Positions 1 through 9,222 of a stretch of 64,000 nucleotides of DNA are shown in pieces. The position numbers and the translations under genes were made by a program. Under the pieces are notes generated by a model. That model was not told the DNA's origin. It searched no databases and saw only the letters and a list, made by a program, of their open reading frames with translations. The DNA comes from Dickeya dianthicola NCPPB 453 (GTDB lineage: Bacteria > Pseudomonadota > Gammaproteobacteria > Enterobacterales > Enterobacteriaceae), in the NCBI RefSeq assembly GCF_000365305.1, contig NZ_CM001841.1, positions 1,703,100 to 1,767,099 of the forward strand, given 5' to 3'. The stretch's first letter is position 1. The number at the start of each line of letters is the position of its first letter.

Positions 1-89
1 CTTATCCGTGGTGCCCTTAAGCTGTCAACGGGCAATACCGACATTTTGCACTGACTGCTTGGCTTCTGTACAATCCGCAGGGCTCAGCG

Positions 90-881
90 TCATTCTGATG
101 ACAAATTAGCCTGTGGTCGGCTCGTTTGCCAGTGCTGCAACCGCTCCAGCGGATTCTGACGGTAAAAGCCGAAAAAGTGCTGGTATACCGCCGGGAAGCG
201 CTCCGCCAGCAGGTCTGGCGCGCTGAAAAAATACTCGGACAGCACGGCGAAGCACTCCGCCGGATCGGTCGCGGCGTAAGGGTCCATACTGGCGGCGTCC
301 TCTCCTACCAGCTCTATTTCCTCACGCAGTTCCTCCATCGCGGCATGCAGTACCTGCTCCCAGCGCGCTATGTCACGCAACGGCATGGCGGGAACACCGG
401 ACGGGCGTTCGTTGCCGCGCATATCCAGCTTGTGCGCGACTTCGTGGATAATCAGATTGAATCCGGAAAGATCAAACGAATCCTGAATCTCCAGCCAGTT
501 CAGCACGATCGGCCCCTGATCCCAGCTTTGACCCGATTGTACGCTGGGGCCGCTATGCACCAGGCCGAATTCGTCCATCCATTCACCATCAACCATAAAG
601 GGTTCGGGATGAATCAGTACGTCATGAAAGCCGTCCAGCCATTCAATACCCAGTTCCAGCACCGGGAGCGCAAACAATAGCGCGATGCGCTGCGCCATTA
701 GCTCCGTCAGCGCCAGCCCCTGCAACGGCACCAGGCGTTTCAGGCGCAGAAACTGCCTGCCCAGCATGACGATACGCTGGCGTTCAGTCTCTGCCAGCGG
801 CGTTAACAGCGGGATTGACAGCGCTGGCTGCCAGTCCGAAAAAGCGTCGGGGGTAGGGGATTTCCATTGCCACTTCATCAT
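90..881 (-). CDS. mtfA: MtfA, Mlc-binding zinc peptidase (M90 family)
   Basis: Cytoplasmic zinc metallopeptidase that in E. coli binds and titrates the glucose repressor Mlc (DgsA), so relieving repression of ptsG. The active-site HEVAH motif (His146, Glu147, His150) is present, and the conserved segments [13 protein letters not shown] and [14 protein letters not shown] match the family. I chose the ATG at 881, giving 263 residues against 265 in E. coli; the reading frame stays open upstream only from a TTG codon at 914. The gene is divergent from the tRNA-Ser gene, the same neighbourhood as E. coli mtfA-serU. Identification is firm; role in this strain is inferred. Confidence 0.93.
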   Translation of the reverse strand: MMKWQWKSPTPDAFSDWQPALSIPLLTPLAETERQRIVMLGRQFLRLKRLVPLQGLALTELMAQRIALLFALPVLELGIEWLDGFHDVLIHPEPFMVDGEWMDEFGLVHSGPSVQSGQSWDQGPIVLNWLEIQDSFDLSGFNLIIHEVAHKLDMRGNERPSGVPAMPLRDIARWEQVLHAAMEELREEIELVGEDAASMDPYAATDPAECFAVLSEYFFSAPDLLAERFPAVYQHFFGFYRQNPLERLQHWQTSRPQANLSSE

Positions 882-975
882 GGTGTTGCTCGCTAAGTCA
901 TCACTTGAATTCAAAGGCGTCGGTTTGTTCTTGTTAACATGCCATAAAACAGGGCATTATAGGCACCACTTTTGC

Positions 976-1065
976 GGAGAGATGCCAGAGCGGCTGAATG
1001 GACCGGTCTCGAAAACCGGAGTAGGGGCAACTCTACCGGGGGTTCAAATCCCCCTCTCTCCGCCA
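976..1065 (+). tRNA. serU: tRNA-Ser (CGA anticodon)
   Basis: A 90-base class II tRNA: acceptor strand GGAGAGA at 976-982 pairs with TCTCTCC at 1055-1061, followed by discriminator G and an encoded CCA. The anticodon loop reads CTCGAAA, giving anticodon CGA, with a long variable arm typical of serine tRNA. The T-loop is GTTCAAATC. Serine tRNA genes are common integration sites, and phage-like genes lie directly downstream. Confidence 0.97.
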
Positions 1066-1494
1066 CTTCCTTCATTTGTTCATTTTTCCTTGTCTGAATA
1101 TCATTTTTCTTTCCGATGCGCGATATGCCGATTTGTATCGCAATCACGGATAACACAGCCTAACACCCAATTACATGATGTTTCTGGTTGTACTGTCATG
1201 AAATCATCATTTTTACATCATGATTATCACCGTTGACGCACTGATTGATGGTAGCGTGCTATTTGAACGAGTAATCGCTATTTTTTGCCCATCTTTATCA
1301 TTCTCCAATCACTTGCATTAATAACCCGGAATTTTTTATTTCTGGTTGATGGTACAACAGTGAAAGTGAGAAGAGTAGTCATAAAAGCCGTTATGATAAT
1401 GATTGAAGCAATAAGCTTCTGAATGAATCTATTTTCTTTCTGCTCCAACTGGAATGAATTTAATTCTATTTATTTTTAAATAAGGCTGACTAAA
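1066..1494. other. AT-rich gap downstream of tRNA-Ser
   Basis: About 430 bases with much lower GC than the flanking housekeeping genes and no convincing coding frame. I see no integrase and no duplicated tRNA 3' end further downstream that would mark the far end of an inserted element. It is best read as the degraded start of a phage-derived insertion. Confidence 0.5.
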
Positions 1495-1842
1495 ATGACT
1501 GAAGACGATATCTATCCACTGTTGGGTAAATTGGCTAATGGCCATGTTTATGCTTATGCCGTGCCGAGTTGTGATTATCATACACCCTACCATAAATACC
1601 CGTTTATTATATTCTCGCTGAGCCAGGAAAACCATTATAACGCGGCACAACAACAGACCGATAAACAGATTACCGTCAGCGTCGATTGCTATGCTCATAC
1701 CGTGGCCGCGGCTCGGGCATTGCGTGAGCAGGTCAGAACGGCGTTGGCTGTATTGAATCCGAATCAGACTGCTGAATATAACGATTTCGATGTGGAATAT
1801 GAACAATTTCGTATGACGTTGGAGGCGGAACTTTCTCGTTAA
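1495..1842 (+). CDS. phage tail completion/terminator-like protein
   Basis: A 115-residue protein resembling the DUF3168 / gp17-type tail-completion family, which caps or joins the phage tail tube. The supporting features are the length, an N-terminal helix with the pattern TEDDIYPLLGKL, and the segment ITVSVDCYAHTVAAARALRE, which matches the family's strand-helix core. The start ATG at 1495 follows an AAGG about ten bases upstream. Base composition is AT-rich compared with mtfA and the bio genes. The head, sheath and tube genes that normally accompany it are missing, so it is likely a remnant. Family assignment is tentative. Confidence 0.55.
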   Translation: MTEDDIYPLLGKLANGHVYAYAVPSCDYHTPYHKYPFIIFSLSQENHYNAAQQQTDKQITVSVDCYAHTVAAARALREQVRTALAVLNPNQTAEYNDFDVEYEQFRMTLEAELSR

Positions 1843-1936
1843 TTATTTAATGCTGTAATTTTTGAAAAAAATCTCCTCATCAATAAATAATTTTATGATG
1901 GTGCTTAATCTATTATTTAAAATAAAGGAAAAATTT

Positions 1937-4156
1937 ATGTGGTATAAAGCAGGTTCATTATCACTGTTTTCCGGTAGCAAGGTTGTGCTGGGTAATAATA
2001 CGGCATGGGCAGACAAGAGTAATAGTGTTATTGCTGGCGGCATGCTATTAATTTTTGCTGATTGCAGCATTAAGATTTATGAAATTGCATCAGTGGTATC
2101 GGATACCGAACTGGTGTTGGCCAGCGAATATATCGGTTGCACAGAAAATGGCGTGCAGTATGCCGTTCCGGTATTTGGCAGTGATGATAAGTTTGATCAC
2201 GCTGCTTATGTCGCGCAGGTTGCGGCGATGCTGGCAGGTTATCAATCCCAACTGACGCAGTGGAAACAGGTGCTGACCGAGCATGGTCAGGTGACGCTGA
2301 CGGACAATAACGGGCAGAACGTGGTGGTGAAAACGCTGCCGGATTTGACCGATGCCGTCAGCCGGATGATGGATAAAACCCTCAATGGCGCAGACATTCC
2401 GGATAAAGCCCAGTTTGTCGCCAATCTGGGACTGAGCGATGTGGCGCGCAAGTCTGATCTGACTAACCATACCCATACTGCGTCGCAGATTACCGATTTC
2501 ACTGATGCGGTGCGTAAGGTGCTGGTGACGACGCTGGCGGCTGGGCAGGGCGTTGCGCTGAATTATGATACAAGCAGCAGCCAGTTGGTTGTTAGTGCAA
2601 CGGGTGGAAACAGCAGCGGTGGGAATAATGGTGGTGGCGGTTATACCGTGGTGACGCGTATGGGCACCACGGCGAACCAGGTATTCTCTTTTCCGCTTAG
2701 CCTGAATGGCCCGATTAGCCTGAATGGCCAGATGGACTATAATTTCGATGCTTATGCCCTTAAGGAAGAGTCGGAGCTGACATCACAGACAGTGGCTATT
2801 GATACATTTTCAAACACAAGTGTCGCCAACTATGATCAGACAAACAACGTTGTATTTGATGGGCAACTGAAGCCGTATACTGGTGAAACCTATTCAATAG
2901 GTTCCGACGGTTCTTTTTATTCTTCAATTATCAAAGCAGACGGCGCATCATTGTCAGTGTCGAGCTACTCAATGTCCACAGTAGTTCCAGTGATGACGTC
3001 AGCAAGCACACCTGCTGGATATGTTGCCTCAGCGTCTTCAGCATACAATGCATCATATGCCGCCTATTACGCCTTTGACGGCAGTGTATCAATGAATGGC
3101 TGGATCAGCGCTAACGCGCCTACTGCTGCTGCGCCGCAGTGGTTAGAGATTGAGTTGCCGTCTCAAACTCAGATCACGGGTTACATAATAACGAACCCAA
3201 ACTTGACGATTGGTGGACTTGCCAGTCCGAAATCTTGGTTGTTGCAGGGTAGCAATGACGGCAGTGTTTGGACAACCATTCATTCTGTCAGCAATAACAC
3301 GAATAATACGGCTGACATCGATCAAGAGTTCCCTTTATCGGTTGCTGCGAATTATTCAAAATATCGCTTATATATTACTGATAGAAATTCTTCCTATTCG
3401 TTTGTTAGTGTCAAAAAACTGAAACTGGTTGTTGGTGATAAATGTCTAATTTCTGATTCCTTCGGGAATTTCTATACAGCATCATCAGGTGTGCTAACGA
3501 AAGTAAACTCGCCATCCTCTGCGTTAGAGTTTTCTACATTTGGCTTCGTTTACTCCGGCGTAATTAGCCGTTCCACGCTATCAGATAAGCTGCCAATCAA
3601 GGTTTGGCTCGCATCAAACCCGACAAACAATTATGTTAGAACATCCTACGGGCCGCCCCCTCAGATTATCATACCAAAATCGCTGACCAGTGTGAGATCC
3701 TGGCAGATGATTAACTCAGCACAACTGTCGGCAACGCTGTCTGGTAAAGGGGCTGTATCTGTAGCAGTATCGCGTGACCTGAATAATTGGGTTGTATGGA
3801 ATGGGAGTTCATGGGTATCGATTGGCTCTTTATCCGCTGATGGCAATGGAGCAAATAAGTTGGTGTCGGATGGTATGAGTGTTTCATCATTAAACCAAAT
3901 CACGACGGCACAATGGGCGCTGCTGTTTCCCAATACCAACGGTGTGCCGGATGCTCTGGCATTTGCACTTGCGTTGAATGTACCTGACCCCTCAGGAGAT
4001 AATGCTGCGGTCGATACTTTGGTTCTTAATGTAAATAACGTCTCCGCCTGGAAAAAACAAACCGAAGCTGAAGTGGAAATCCGCTGGTATCCCGATAAAG
4101 TGTCGTTTAAAACCGTAGCGGCAGGTAACTACAAGCTGGCCTATCAACAGCCATAA
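1937..4156 (+). CDS. phage tail fibre-like protein with discoidin (F5/8 type C) domain
   Basis: A 739-residue protein. The start ATG at 1937 is preferred over the TTG at 1862 because it has an AAGGA upstream and gives the usual tail-fibre opening MWYKAGSLSLFSGS. The order is: N-terminal attachment region with NLGLSDVARKSDL and a following tail-fibre-like segment, a glycine/serine hinge near residues 222-235, a domain at about 350-500 with the F5/8 type C (discoidin) pattern (FDGS, WLEIELP, ITGYII, WLLQGSNDG, KYRLYI), and a C-terminal beta-rich region. Discoidin domains bind carbohydrate, so this is inferred to be the receptor-binding fibre. No chaperone or tape-measure gene is nearby. Confidence 0.75.
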   Translation: MWYKAGSLSLFSGSKVVLGNNTAWADKSNSVIAGGMLLIFADCSIKIYEIASVVSDTELVLASEYIGCTENGVQYAVPVFGSDDKFDHAAYVAQVAAMLAGYQSQLTQWKQVLTEHGQVTLTDNNGQNVVVKTLPDLTDAVSRMMDKTLNGADIPDKAQFVANLGLSDVARKSDLTNHTHTASQITDFTDAVRKVLVTTLAAGQGVALNYDTSSSQLVVSATGGNSSGGNNGGGGYTVVTRMGTTANQVFSFPLSLNGPISLNGQMDYNFDAYALKEESELTSQTVAIDTFSNTSVANYDQTNNVVFDGQLKPYTGETYSIGSDGSFYSSIIKADGASLSVSSYSMSTVVPVMTSASTPAGYVASASSAYNASYAAYYAFDGSVSMNGWISANAPTAAAPQWLEIELPSQTQITGYIITNPNLTIGGLASPKSWLLQGSNDGSVWTTIHSVSNNTNNTADIDQEFPLSVAANYSKYRLYITDRNSSYSFVSVKKLKLVVGDKCLISDSFGNFYTASSGVLTKVNSPSSALEFSTFGFVYSGVISRSTLSDKLPIKVWLASNPTNNYVRTSYGPPPQIIIPKSLTSVRSWQMINSAQLSATLSGKGAVSVAVSRDLNNWVVWNGSSWVSIGSLSADGNGANKLVSDGMSVSSLNQITTAQWALLFPNTNGVPDALAFALALNVPDPSGDNAAVDTLVLNVNNVSAWKKQTEAEVEIRWYPDKVSFKTVAAGNYKLAYQQP

Positions 4157-4184
4157 TCTCTGAACGATAACTCTCACCATGCAG

Positions 4185-4213
4185 GCGGGCTGAATTTTTC
4201 AGTCCGCTTTTTT
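4185..4213 (+). terminator. rho-independent terminator of the tail-fibre gene
   Basis: GCGGGCTGA at 4185-4193 pairs with TCAGTCCGC at 4199-4207 (one G-T pair), followed by a run of T residues. It lies 28 bases after the tail-fibre stop codon. Confidence 0.85.
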
Positions 4214-4313
4214 CATCGGTATTAAAAACCTTACCCACAGTTATCAGAAACTGACATTCAACCGATTATGCTGGCGCATCTGACCCGATTACTGGGCGCA
4301 ATGGAGGTTACCA

Positions 4314-4481
4314 ATGGGTTTCTGGCGTATTTTGTTCACCATCATCCTGCCGCCGTTTGGGGTTTTGCTGGGTAAAGGTTTTGGCTGGGCATTTTTGTTG
4401 AATGTGGTGCTGACGTTACTGGGTTACCTACCTGGCCTAATCCATGCTTTCTGGATTCAGACCCGTCCCGCGCGGTATTAG
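4314..4481 (+). CDS. yqaE: YqaE/Pmp3 family small membrane protein
   Basis: A 55-residue hydrophobic protein beginning MGFWRILFTIILPPFGV and ending HAFWIQTRPARY. It has two membrane segments (about 4-20 and 26-46) joined by a short glycine-containing turn, the arrangement of the UPF0057/Pmp3 family, whose members are linked to membrane potential and salt stress. A strong GGAGG lies six bases before the ATG. It is free-standing between the phage-like terminator and a convergent flavodoxin gene. Family assignment is good; function here is unproven. Confidence 0.85.
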   Translation: MGFWRILFTIILPPFGVLLGKGFGWAFLLNVVLTLLGYLPGLIHAFWIQTRPARY

Positions 4482-4500
4482 CCGGGAAAACATGGCGATA

Positions 4501-4529
4501 AATAAAAAGTGCCCGGAAAACGGGCACTT
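4501..4529 (-). terminator. terminator of the flavodoxin-like gene
   Basis: AAGTGCCCG at 4507-4515 pairs with CGGGCACTT at 4521-4529. Read on the minus strand the stem is followed by a T-rich tract (4508 down to 4501). It lies just past the minus-strand gene ending at 4552 and also faces the end of yqaE. Confidence 0.85.
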
Positions 4530-4551
4530 GAATTTCAGCGGTATGGTGCAA

Positions 4552-5106
4552 TTAACCGTGCAGGCGACGGGTAATTTCAGCTACGCGCGCGCCGTACAGT
4601 TTGGCGGTTTCCAGATCGCCGGCCGGGATCGCATCGGCACCGGCATCGGATGGAGACTGAATCAGCGCACCGACGGAGCCGCCGAGGTTGTTGGCGTCGT
4701 TGCGGGTGGAAGCCAGAGCGTTAGCCGGCAGTTGACCCAGGCTGACCCAGATGCCGCCGTGCTGTGCGGCCAGCGTTTGCAGATAAATCAGCGTTACCTG
4801 CTTGTCGCCGTTCAGACTGGCGCTGTTGACGAAACCGCCGAACACTTTGTCCTGCCAGCCGCGGGTAAACCAAATTTTGGAACTGGCGTCGGCGAATTTC
4901 TTGAACTGCCAGGGTGCGTTACCCATGTAGGTCGGCGTACCGAAAATGATGCCGTCGGCGGCGTTCAATGTTTCCCAGTCCGCATCGGTGATATCGCCAT
5001 TGCTGTCGATAGCGACCAGGCTGGCTTTGGCGCTTTCTGCAACCAGTTCAGCGATAAATTTGGTATGGCCGTAGCCAGAATAGTAGACAACTGCAATCTT
5101 GCTCAT
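4552..5106 (-). CDS. flavodoxin-like / NAD(P)H:quinone oxidoreductase family protein
   Basis: A 184-residue protein with the flavodoxin fold. The FMN phosphate loop is YYSGYGHTK near residues 8-16, and IIFGTPTYMGNAPWQFKKFAD near 53-73 matches the WrbA-type isoalloxazine-binding loop. GGFVNSASLNGDKQ follows, as in the family. It probably reduces quinones or serves as an electron carrier in the cytoplasm. AGGA lies nine bases ahead of the ATG. It is shorter than WrbA (198 residues), so I do not assign that symbol. Confidence 0.8.
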   Translation of the reverse strand: MSKIAVVYYSGYGHTKFIAELVAESAKASLVAIDSNGDITDADWETLNAADGIIFGTPTYMGNAPWQFKKFADASSKIWFTRGWQDKVFGGFVNSASLNGDKQVTLIYLQTLAAQHGGIWVSLGQLPANALASTRNDANNLGGSVGALIQSPSDAGADAIPAGDLETAKLYGARVAEITRRLHG

Positions 5107-5343
5107 AGCATTTCCTCAGGTATGGCCAGATAAAAACAGAACATACAAACGATAAGTCCTGTTCTGGTATGGCGACATATTATCGCGTCAAATTCACATA
5201 AACAATGAATTACCTGAAAGTATCTAGGTTACTTTGCGGTAACCAGATAATGGTAATATGATCAGCGATATGAATAGAATGCAGTAGCACTGCATCGTTT
5301 TAAAAAAGATTATGAAGAATATGAATAAGTGATTCGACTTTAC

Positions 5344-5376
5344 ACGCCCTCTCTGGAAAAACGCCAGAGGAGGCGT
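5344..5376 (-). terminator. possible hairpin after the glycosyltransferase gene
   Basis: An inverted repeat with arms of about 13 bases and a two-base internal mismatch lies twelve bases past the stop codon of the minus-strand glycosyltransferase gene. It lacks a clear T-tract, so termination is uncertain. The rest of the 5107-5387 gap is AT-rich and shows nothing else. Confidence 0.4.
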
Positions 5377-5387
5377 GCCGGGTCGCC

Positions 5388-6449
5388 TCAATGAACCAGT
5401 CGCTGAATACCGTCGCGCGCCAGTGCATAATCGCCGCATTTTTGATAAAACTCCAGCGCTTGCTGCTTCATGCCAACACATTCAAGAATAACACCAATAT
5501 TATAATTAGCTTTATAGGCGTTCACGCCTTCTTTATTTCCTGGCGGCATCTTTGTGCAGCGAACAAACAAATCAACTGCATCTTGAAGTTGCCCATTATT
5601 CATTAAAATCAGTGCTTTTAAAAATATAAAATCGGTGGATGAAAAATGAGATTCATAATGAAGAATATCCATAGCCGCTGCATAATCACCCTGATTGATC
5701 AGCGCATAACCATAGGTTTCAACCAGGTCTTCGGTATATTCGTACGTAAAGTTGGTTTCAAAACGCAGTGCTTGCCGAAAAGCGTCGATTGCAGAGGCAT
5801 AGTCTTGTTTCAGGTAATAACTTTTTCCCAGTTGAAACAGCAGGTAAGGATCGTCATGCTGCGTCTCAAGCGCCTGTTTCAGCAGGGTGATGTTTCGTGC
5901 AACTTTATCGGTTTCCTGCAATATTTCTTTTTTATATCCCACATGATTCAGCCGTATCGGGGCGATAAATGTGGGAACAGGCGATGCGCTACTCTCCCGC
6001 GGCGTAACCTGTTCATGAATAATGCCGCGGTAATGATAACAGTCTTTACGAAATAAACGGTTGATCGATTCCCGTACGGTCGTGGTATCGGCTCCTTCAT
6101 CCAGATAATTGATGCGTTCCACGCGGCCGATCGCCTGCGGGTGTGTTTTGATCAGCGCGTATAGCGCATCGATATCAATGGATTCAATTTCTTCATCAGC
6201 ATCGATTACCAGCACCCAATCGTGACGGGCATAACTCAGCGATGCATTGCGCGCGGCGGAGAAGTCGGCCACCCATTCGAAATCATGGATATGGGGGGTG
6301 AACTGGCTGGCGATGGCTCTGGAGTCATCAGTGGAACCGGTATCGACAATAACGATATCGTCAAAATGGGCGGCGATGGATGCCAGCGTACCGGCAAGAT
6401 GCCTGGCCTCGTTTTTGATTATCATGCAGACGGAAATCATTATTTTCAC
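5388..6449 (-). CDS. family 2 glycosyltransferase with C-terminal TPR repeats
   Basis: A 353-residue protein. Residues 1-200 form a GT-A glycosyltransferase (ISVCMIIKNEARHLAGTL, DDIVIVDTGSTDDS and the DxD-type metal site VIDADEE with Asp83 and Asp85). Residues about 200-350 are helical TPR-like repeats (LLFQLGKSYYLKQDYASAI; NYNIGVILECVGMKQQALEF). Such fusions glycosylate proteins or peptides in the cytoplasm, but no acceptor gene is adjacent. The start is a GTG at 6449; an ATG three codons in (6440) is equally possible. The coding DNA is more AT-rich than its neighbours, suggesting acquisition. Confidence 0.82.
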   Translation of the reverse strand: MKIMISVCMIIKNEARHLAGTLASIAAHFDDIVIVDTGSTDDSRAIASQFTPHIHDFEWVADFSAARNASLSYARHDWVLVIDADEEIESIDIDALYALIKTHPQAIGRVERINYLDEGADTTTVRESINRLFRKDCYHYRGIIHEQVTPRESSASPVPTFIAPIRLNHVGYKKEILQETDKVARNITLLKQALETQHDDPYLLFQLGKSYYLKQDYASAIDAFRQALRFETNFTYEYTEDLVETYGYALINQGDYAAAMDILHYESHFSSTDFIFLKALILMNNGQLQDAVDLFVRCTKMPPGNKEGVNAYKANYNIGVILECVGMKQQALEFYQKCGDYALARDGIQRLVH

Positions 6450-6555
6450 CCGTCAGAAAAAAGTTTGATGGCGTCAAGGCAACCAGAGGACACTGGTGAC
6501 GAAATAAGAGTGCGTCAGTCTTGCCTTATTCACCGAACAATAAAGCGACCGGCCA

Positions 6556-6951
6556 TCAGAATAATGGAACCGGGCGTCCTTCGTCATTGACCGCCACAAA
6601 ATTGAACTGACCGGTGATCACTTTGGTGCGGCCTTCGGCGTACATCTGCTCCAGATACACCGATACATCCACCGTCATGCTGGTGCGCCCGACCCGGCTG
6701 ACCTGGCCGACCAGCTCCACAATGGTGCCGGAAGGGATCGGGGTAGTGAAGTTGATCTTTTCGGTGGAAACGGTGACCAGCGGTTTATGGCAGAAACGGG
6801 TGGCGGTAATAAAAGAAATTTCATCCATCCACGCCAGCGCGGTGCCGCCAAATAGCGTCGAATGGTGGTTGATATTGGTGGGGAAGACCACTTTGGCGAC
6901 CCGGGTGATGGAATGCTGAATACGCTCTTCAATAATTGAGGATTGCGTCAT
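6556..6951 (-). CDS. hotdog-fold acyl-CoA thioesterase
   Basis: A 131-residue single hotdog domain of the acyl-CoA thioester hydrolase family (BACH/YciA type). The core STLFGGTALAWMDEISFITATRF holds the catalytic Asp, and TVSTEKINFTTPIPSG and GRTSMTVDVSVYLEQM follow. It hydrolyses acyl-CoA to free acid and CoA in the cytoplasm; the preferred chain length cannot be read from sequence. It is a single gene between the glycosyltransferase and moeB, both also on the minus strand. Confidence 0.85.
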   Translation of the reverse strand: MTQSSIIEERIQHSITRVAKVVFPTNINHHSTLFGGTALAWMDEISFITATRFCHKPLVTVSTEKINFTTPIPSGTIVELVGQVSRVGRTSMTVDVSVYLEQMYAEGRTKVITGQFNFVAVNDEGRPVPLF

Positions 6952-7040
6952 GATACGGCGACCTTATGGATAATCAGAACATCGCCATCTTACCTCAATT
7001 CCATCCCCGGCGGGGATAGGCTATCGTCAGGGATAAACGG

Positions 7041-7799
7041 TCAGGTTGCCGGCCCACAGATGTCGCAGTCCGGATTTTTCGGCAATCGCATCTCACGAAA
7101 TTGCATCGTCATGGCGTCAAACAGCAGCAGTTTCCCCGCCAGCGGCTGGCCGTAATGGGTCAGCAGCTTGATGGTTTCCAGCGCCTGCAATGAACCGATC
7201 ACCCCGACCAGCGGCGCCATAACGCCGGCTTCGACGCAGGTTAGCGCGCTGTCGCCAAACAGCCGGCTGAGGCAGCGGTAGCAAGGCTCGGCCGGCTGAT
7301 AGGTAAAGACGCTGATTTGCCCTTCCATCCGAATCGCCGCGCCGGACACCAGCGGCGTTTTCTGCATAAAGCAGAGCCGGTTGAGCCGATCGCGAATCGA
7401 CACGTTGTCGGTGCAATCCACCACGGCATCGTGTTGCATCACCAACGCCAGCAGCGCGTCATCGTCCAGGTTGTGCTGAACCGGCGTGATATGAACGTGC
7501 GGATTGATACCCTGCAAGGTCAGGCGGGCGGATTCCACCTTCGCCATGCCGATGCGGTCATCGCGGTGCAGCACCTGACGTTGCAGGTTGGACAGTGAAA
7601 CGGTATCAAAATCCAGCAACGTTAAGCGGCCGACCCCGGCCGAGGCCAGATACTGCGCGGCGGCGCAGCCCAAGCCGCCCAGCCCGACAATCAATACCTG
7701 TGCGGCTTTCAGGCGCTCCTGTGCATCAAAATCGAAGCCGCGCAGGACGATTTGCCGGTTATAGCGCAGGGTTTCTTCATCGGTCAGTTCAGGTAGCAT
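7041..7799 (-). CDS. moeB: MoeB, molybdopterin-synthase adenylyltransferase
   Basis: Activates the C-terminal glycine of MoaD by adenylation so that it can be thiolated for molybdopterin synthesis. The protein has 252 residues (249 in E. coli), with the nucleotide-binding loop VLIVGLGGLGCAAAQYL, the conserved FDTVSLSNLQRQ and the zinc pairs CYRC and CDIC. I place the start at ATG 7799 rather than the TTG at 7805, because it shares an A with the moeA stop codon (TGATG), indicating translational coupling. Its partner MoaD is encoded at 25.5 kb. Confidence 0.95.
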   Translation of the reverse strand: MLPELTDEETLRYNRQIVLRGFDFDAQERLKAAQVLIVGLGGLGCAAAQYLASAGVGRLTLLDFDTVSLSNLQRQVLHRDDRIGMAKVESARLTLQGINPHVHITPVQHNLDDDALLALVMQHDAVVDCTDNVSIRDRLNRLCFMQKTPLVSGAAIRMEGQISVFTYQPAEPCYRCLSRLFGDSALTCVEAGVMAPLVGVIGSLQALETIKLLTHYGQPLAGKLLLFDAMTMQFREMRLPKNPDCDICGPAT

Positions 7800-9034
7800 C
7801 AGCAATGACCCTGCAACAGGGGGTTAAACGGTTCGACGTCCACCCATTCGCCCGCTTCCACCCGGCCGCGTTCGGCTTCCAGCACGATAAAGCAGTTGCC
7901 CTGGCTGAATGAACTGAACACATGGGACCCCTGATGTCCGGTGGTGCGCACTTCCAGGTCGCCCTCGGCGGTGCGGGTTAGAATGCCGCGCTGGAAGTCC
8001 AGCCGACCGAGCGATTTCTTCAACGGCGTCGCCGTTTTAACCCGGAAACGCGCCGGCAACGACCAGCCGGTATGGCCGGATAACCGCGCCAGCAACGGCT
8101 GCACCAGTTGATAAAAGGTGACGGCGGCGGACACCGGGTTGCCCGGCAGCCCGCAGAACCAGGCGTGACTCAGCTTGCCGAAGGCAAACGGCTTGCCGGG
8201 TTTGATCGCCAACTTCCAGAAGCGGATATCGCCCAGCGTTTCCAGCATCTGTTTGGTGTAATCCGCTTCCCCCACCGATACGCCGCCGCTGCTGATCACC
8301 ACATCGGCGACCTGGTCCGCCTCCTGAAACGCCTGACGCAGCGCCGCCGGGTCATCACGCACGATGCCAAGGTCGATCACCTCATAGCCCAACTGCTCTA
8401 GCATCAGACGTACGGTAAAGCGGTTGGTATCGTAAATCTGCCCTGGCTGTAATGGCTCGCCGACCGGTTGCAATTCGTCGCCGGTGGAAAACAGCGCCAC
8501 CCGTAAACGGCGCACCACCTCAACCGCGCTGATGCCGAGCGACGCCAGCAACGGCAATTCGGCGGTGCCCAGTCGGGTGCCGGCCGGCAGCACCTGCGCC
8601 TGACGGCGGATATCCTCACCGGTGCGGCGGATGTTCTGGCCCGGTTTAACCGCACGGGTGAAATGGACCCGGCCGTCGGCATCGCTTTCCGTGTCCTCTT
8701 GCATCACAACCGCGTCGGCACCGGCGGGAATCGGCGCGCCGGTCATGATGCGGATGCAACTGCTCGTCGGCCAGCTGGCGTCAAACGGCGCGCCGGCAAA
8801 GGCTTTTCCCGCCACCGGCAACGGCTGGCCGTTCAGCTCATGACACCGCACGGCATAGCCATCCATCGCGGAATTGTCGAACGGGGGCACATCGAGGGGG
8901 GAGGTGACCGCCGTCGCCGTGATGCGACCGGCAGCCTGATAAATCGAAATCGTTTCTGTCGCGTTGAGTGGTGAAACCTGCGCCAGCATGGTTTGCAGCG
9001 CCTGTTCCAGAGAGAGTAAATCCGAAGTATCCAT
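7799..9034 (-). CDS. moeA: MoeA, molybdopterin molybdenumtransferase
   Basis: Inserts molybdate into adenylated molybdopterin in the last step of Moco synthesis. The protein has 411 residues (411 in E. coli). Motifs include [42 protein letters not shown] and the GLPGNPVSA segment. The start at 9034 ([13 protein letters not shown]) has a GGAG Shine-Dalgarno; the open frame extends upstream to 9085 without support. It is the first gene of the moeA-moeB operon. Confidence 0.95.
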   Translation of the reverse strand: MDTSDLLSLEQALQTMLAQVSPLNATETISIYQAAGRITATAVTSPLDVPPFDNSAMDGYAVRCHELNGQPLPVAGKAFAGAPFDASWPTSSCIRIMTGAPIPAGADAVVMQEDTESDADGRVHFTRAVKPGQNIRRTGEDIRRQAQVLPAGTRLGTAELPLLASLGISAVEVVRRLRVALFSTGDELQPVGEPLQPGQIYDTNRFTVRLMLEQLGYEVIDLGIVRDDPAALRQAFQEADQVADVVISSGGVSVGEADYTKQMLETLGDIRFWKLAIKPGKPFAFGKLSHAWFCGLPGNPVSAAVTFYQLVQPLLARLSGHTGWSLPARFRVKTATPLKKSLGRLDFQRGILTRTAEGDLEVRTTGHQGSHVFSSFSQGNCFIVLEAERGRVEAGEWVDVEPFNPLLQGHC

Positions 9035-9154
9035 GACAGCTCCACAGTTCTGTTCGCCGCATCGTGGGGCGGGCAGAACAGGCATAATTATAGGCTGCCA
9101 TTATGGCAGAAATCGCCGGGCGGGAGAATGACGAGCATCAGCGGCACGAGGGAC

Positions 9155-9179
9155 AAAAAACGCGGCCGAAGCCGCGTTT
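9155..9179 (-). terminator. terminator of maeA
   Basis: AAACGCGGC at 9158-9166 and GCCGCGTTT at 9171-9179 form a nine-pair stem with a CGAA/TTCG tetraloop. On the minus strand it ends in a run of T, 44 bases past the maeA stop. Confidence 0.9.
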
Positions 9180-9222
9180 GAGATGAAGATCGCCCTGAAA
9201 TCAGCGCGATCGGAGCGCGAAA

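Noticed and set aside
126..680. Open frame of 184 codons on the plus strand opposite mtfA
   Set aside because: It is fully antisense to a gene with recognisable catalytic motifs and shows the Arg/Gln/His-rich make-up typical of antisense frames in GC-rich DNA.
5343..5352. CCCTCTCT resembling part of the tRNA-Ser 3' end, as a possible far attachment site
   Set aside because: Only about eight bases match, without the T-loop or CCA, so it cannot be told from chance.
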